In this document: one piece after another, positions 6,677-8,497 of the stretch
Layout of the letters: every line of letters starts with the position of its first letter
How positions within the stretch are numbered: position 1 is the stretch's first letter
From: a bacterium
GTDB lineage: Bacteria; Campylobacterota; Campylobacteria; Campylobacterales; Sulfurimonadaceae
Direction: 5' to 3'
Assembly (NCBI GenBank): GCA_018824795.1
Contig: JAHJFL010000119.1
Coordinates: 1 to 8,497 of the forward strand
DNA: 8,497 nt
Notes under the pieces: model-generated
What the model saw: only the letters and a program-made list of their open reading frames with translations
What the model was told of the DNA's origin: nothing
Databases searched by the model: none
Translations under genes and position numbers: made by a program

Positions 6677-8422
6677 ATGAAATCAGAGACACTTAATTAT
6701 TACAACAACAATTTCAGAGCACTTTGTGAGCGCTATAATTCCGCTAACATGAGTAAAACATATAAAATCTTAGACCGTCATATTGGTGCAGCAGACAAAG
6801 TCCTTGACTTAGGTTTTGGCTCAGGCCGTGATCTTCTTCATTTAAAAAGAAGAGGTGTTAGCGGATTTGGTCTTGATGGCAGTGATGCTTTTGTTGAACT
6901 ATTTAAAACCGAATATCCTTCAATGAAAGAGAAGGTTTTTCACTCTATACTTCCTGCAATAGATTTACCAGATACATTTTATAATTATTTTAGTGTTATA
7001 TACTCCATTGCTACATGGATGCATCTTCGACAAGAGGAGCATTTTGAAGCTATCCTCAATATAAAAAAATATATAAAATATGGCGGAACTTTAATAGTGA
7101 GTTATTCGGTAGAGCCAAGAGAAGATGACCCGCGTTTCTTTGAAAAAATCAATCCCGACCAACTAGCAATATTATTTGAGACTTTTGGATTCTCTTTAAT
7201 AGAATCAAGTGTAAATGATGACGGCTTAAATAGAAAAGAATTGACATGGATAACGCAAGTCTATAAATATAAGCTAGAGGCCAAAAAAGGCATAGACCAA
7301 ATAGAATCTATATTATCCCAAGATACACAAGAGGCAACATGTAACTTTGCACTTTTAAAATCATTTGCACAAATTGCCACATCGCCATCTAACAGATTTG
7401 CAAGCTTCAAAGATGGATATATCTATTTTCCTATCGGGCTTATAGTAGAAAAATGGATAGAAATTTATTGGAAACTGATGGATGGTGAGACTATTATTCC
7501 CCAGAAAAAAGGTGGCGAAGTAAATAGAAAATTAGCTTTTAGAGAGAGTTTAAAGAGTACAATCAATTTTTACTCAAAATATAAAAATCAAGATAACCCG
7601 TACTATGAATTCTGGAACGACTATCATAGAGGAATACAAGACAATACCGATGAGTATAGCTTAGTCATAGAACTAATTAATACCATCATCACAACTATAA
7701 TTAATGGTCCAGTAAAATACTCTGGAAGTTCGTTTGATGATACAAGTTTTTTTATACTTGGCGAAGGTTCTAAGAGTTTTTCTAAAAAAAACAGGCAAAT
7801 AGATCCAATGACAATATTGGAAAAATGTCTGAGTGTAGGCATTAAACAAAATGTCTATCACGAACTTTACAGATACGGATCCTGGATTGATGATTCAATC
7901 TCTCTAAGATGGGCACGTTTTACCCAAAAGCTATCAATGCAGAGTGGAACAGCTATCTCTTCAGGCGATATTATTACTTTGCTTTCTAAGGATTTTATAA
8001 AAGAGAGAGAAACTGCGTTTGCCAGAAAAGTTTATGATAAATATGAAGAAGAGTTTGGGGAATTGAGATCTATATGGAGCAGTAAAAAAATCTTAGAATA
8101 TGAGCTAGACCATTTCTTACCTTACTCTGTATATTCTAACAGCGACCTATGGAATTTATTACCTATTTCCAAAAAAGAGAGCAATTCTAAAAGTGATTTA
8201 TTAGTGACACAAGAGCTTATACGAAATGCAAAAGAGCAGATTGTCGCCTACTGGGAGTATATGAAAGAACAAGCTACAGATAGATTTGAAAATGAAGTCT
8301 ATAAATCATTTAATATAGACCCTGTTTCAAATATCTGGAAAGATAAATTACTCTCAGCTATTTCAGAACAATTAGAGATTACAGCATCTATCCGTGGGCT
8401 CAAAAGATGGAATGGATTTTAA
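6677..8422 (+). CDS. Methyltransferase-HNH nuclease fusion protein, function unknown
   Basis: This 581-residue two-part protein begins with a class I SAM-dependent methyltransferase (about 1-197). Motif I, VLDLGFGSG, is at 42-50, the post-II acidic loop GFGLDGSD at 63-70, a motif IV-like strand FSVIYSIATWMHL at 105-117, and the strand GGTLIVSYS at 136-144. It has no DPPY/NPPF motif and no PC catalytic motif, so it resembles small-molecule or protein methyltransferases, not DNA methylases. The C-terminal part (about 220-581) opens with FALLKSFAQIA (224-234) and a region with EKWIEIYW (258-265) and IPQKKGG (274-280). It carries an HNH nuclease motif with DH (478-479) in LDHFLPYS, N493 in LWNLLP, and N503/K505 in SNSKSD. 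A nucleic-acid cutting role is expected from the HNH family; what is methylated is unknown. The ATG at 6677 has no SD; the next Met (residue 25) would cut into the domain. Sampled G+C is about 30-33%, below prs and lepA. A defence or mobile-element role is inferred, not shown. Confidence 0.85.
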   Translation: MKSETLNYYNNNFRALCERYNSANMSKTYKILDRHIGAADKVLDLGFGSGRDLLHLKRRGVSGFGLDGSDAFVELFKTEYPSMKEKVFHSILPAIDLPDTFYNYFSVIYSIATWMHLRQEEHFEAILNIKKYIKYGGTLIVSYSVEPREDDPRFFEKINPDQLAILFETFGFSLIESSVNDDGLNRKELTWITQVYKYKLEAKKGIDQIESILSQDTQEATCNFALLKSFAQIATSPSNRFASFKDGYIYFPIGLIVEKWIEIYWKLMDGETIIPQKKGGEVNRKLAFRESLKSTINFYSKYKNQDNPYYEFWNDYHRGIQDNTDEYSLVIELINTIITTIINGPVKYSGSSFDDTSFFILGEGSKSFSKKNRQIDPMTILEKCLSVGIKQNVYHELYRYGSWIDDSISLRWARFTQKLSMQSGTAISSGDIITLLSKDFIKERETAFARKVYDKYEEEFGELRSIWSSKKILEYELDHFLPYSVYSNSDLWNLLPISKKESNSKSDLLVTQELIRNAKEQIVAYWEYMKEQATDRFENEVYKSFNIDPVSNIWKDKLLSAISEQLEITASIRGLKRWNGF

Positions 8423-8483
8423 GAGTTTTTTCGTTCAATGTGTAAAAGTTTAGCTAGTTAATTTGAGAATTAGAGAAGTGGAT

Positions 8484-8497
8484 TGGTGGAGACGTCC
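8484..8497 (-). tRNA. Possible 3' end of a tRNA gene cut by the window edge
   Basis: Read on the minus strand, the last bases give GGACGTCTCCACCA, which fits a tRNA 3' end: acceptor strand CGTCTCC, discriminator A and an encoded CCA. The 5' half and T-loop would lie beyond the window, so the call rests on 14 bases and could easily be chance. It is listed because tRNA genes often border accessory genes such as the neighbouring fusion gene. Confidence 0.2.

Noticed and set aside
6677..7270. DNA methyltransferase of a restriction-modification system
   Set aside because: No DPPY/NPPF/SPP motif for amino-methylation and no PC motif for cytosine-C5 methylation is visible. The motif IV position reads FSVIYSIATWMHL, typical of other class I methyltransferases.
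1..8497. CRISPR array, insertion sequence or rRNA
   Set aside because: No regularly spaced repeats, transposase motifs, terminal inverted repeats of element size or rRNA-like conserved segments were seen.

Overview
The window looks like a chromosomal segment from a Campylobacterota (epsilonproteobacterial) genome, probably a Sulfurimonas-like free-living member. The basis is the AT-rich composition, the style of the LepA, Prs and ComF proteins, TATAAT-type promoters with weak -35 boxes, and an AsmA-like protein and small exported protein of the kind common in that group. The assignment is inference from protein style, not a database match.

Layout. (1) 17-2014, plus strand: a large single-span, AsmA/TamB-like envelope protein. 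(2) 5821-2016, minus strand: a compact co-directional block read prs -> lepA -> comF-like phosphoribosyltransferase -> small exported thioredoxin-fold-like protein. It converges on the AsmA-like gene with one base between the two stop codons. (3) 6296-5895, minus strand: a Fur/PerR-family metalloregulator just upstream of prs. prs has its own TATAAT box. (4) 6297-6676: a 380-base spacer that holds a 56-codon relic of a YhcH/YjgK/YiaL-family gene (minus strand), several palindromes and divergent promoters. (5) 6677-8422, plus strand: a 581-residue protein with an N-terminal class I SAM methyltransferase and a C-terminal HNH nuclease domain. (6) 8423-8497: a short tail whose last 14 bases could be the CCA end of a tRNA gene on the minus strand.

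How the genes work together. prs makes PRPP, and the ComF-like protein carries a PRPP-binding phosphoribosyltransferase fold. LepA/EF4 is a ribosome-associated GTPase. Their linkage looks like ordinary housekeeping, with translational coupling at the downstream end: the comF stop codon is embedded in the next gene's Shine-Dalgarno sequence. lepA starts at TTG, and a nested inverted repeat covers the prs stop codon and the prs-lepA gap.

The accessory part of the window is 6300-8497. The methyltransferase-HNH fusion is the best candidate for an undescribed system. Its methyltransferase half lacks the catalytic motif of DNA amino-methyltransferases, so it is not an obvious restriction-modification enzyme. 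It stands alone, is lower in G+C than the housekeeping genes in sampled stretches, lacks a Shine-Dalgarno sequence, and lies next to a degraded gene. A role in defence is inference only.
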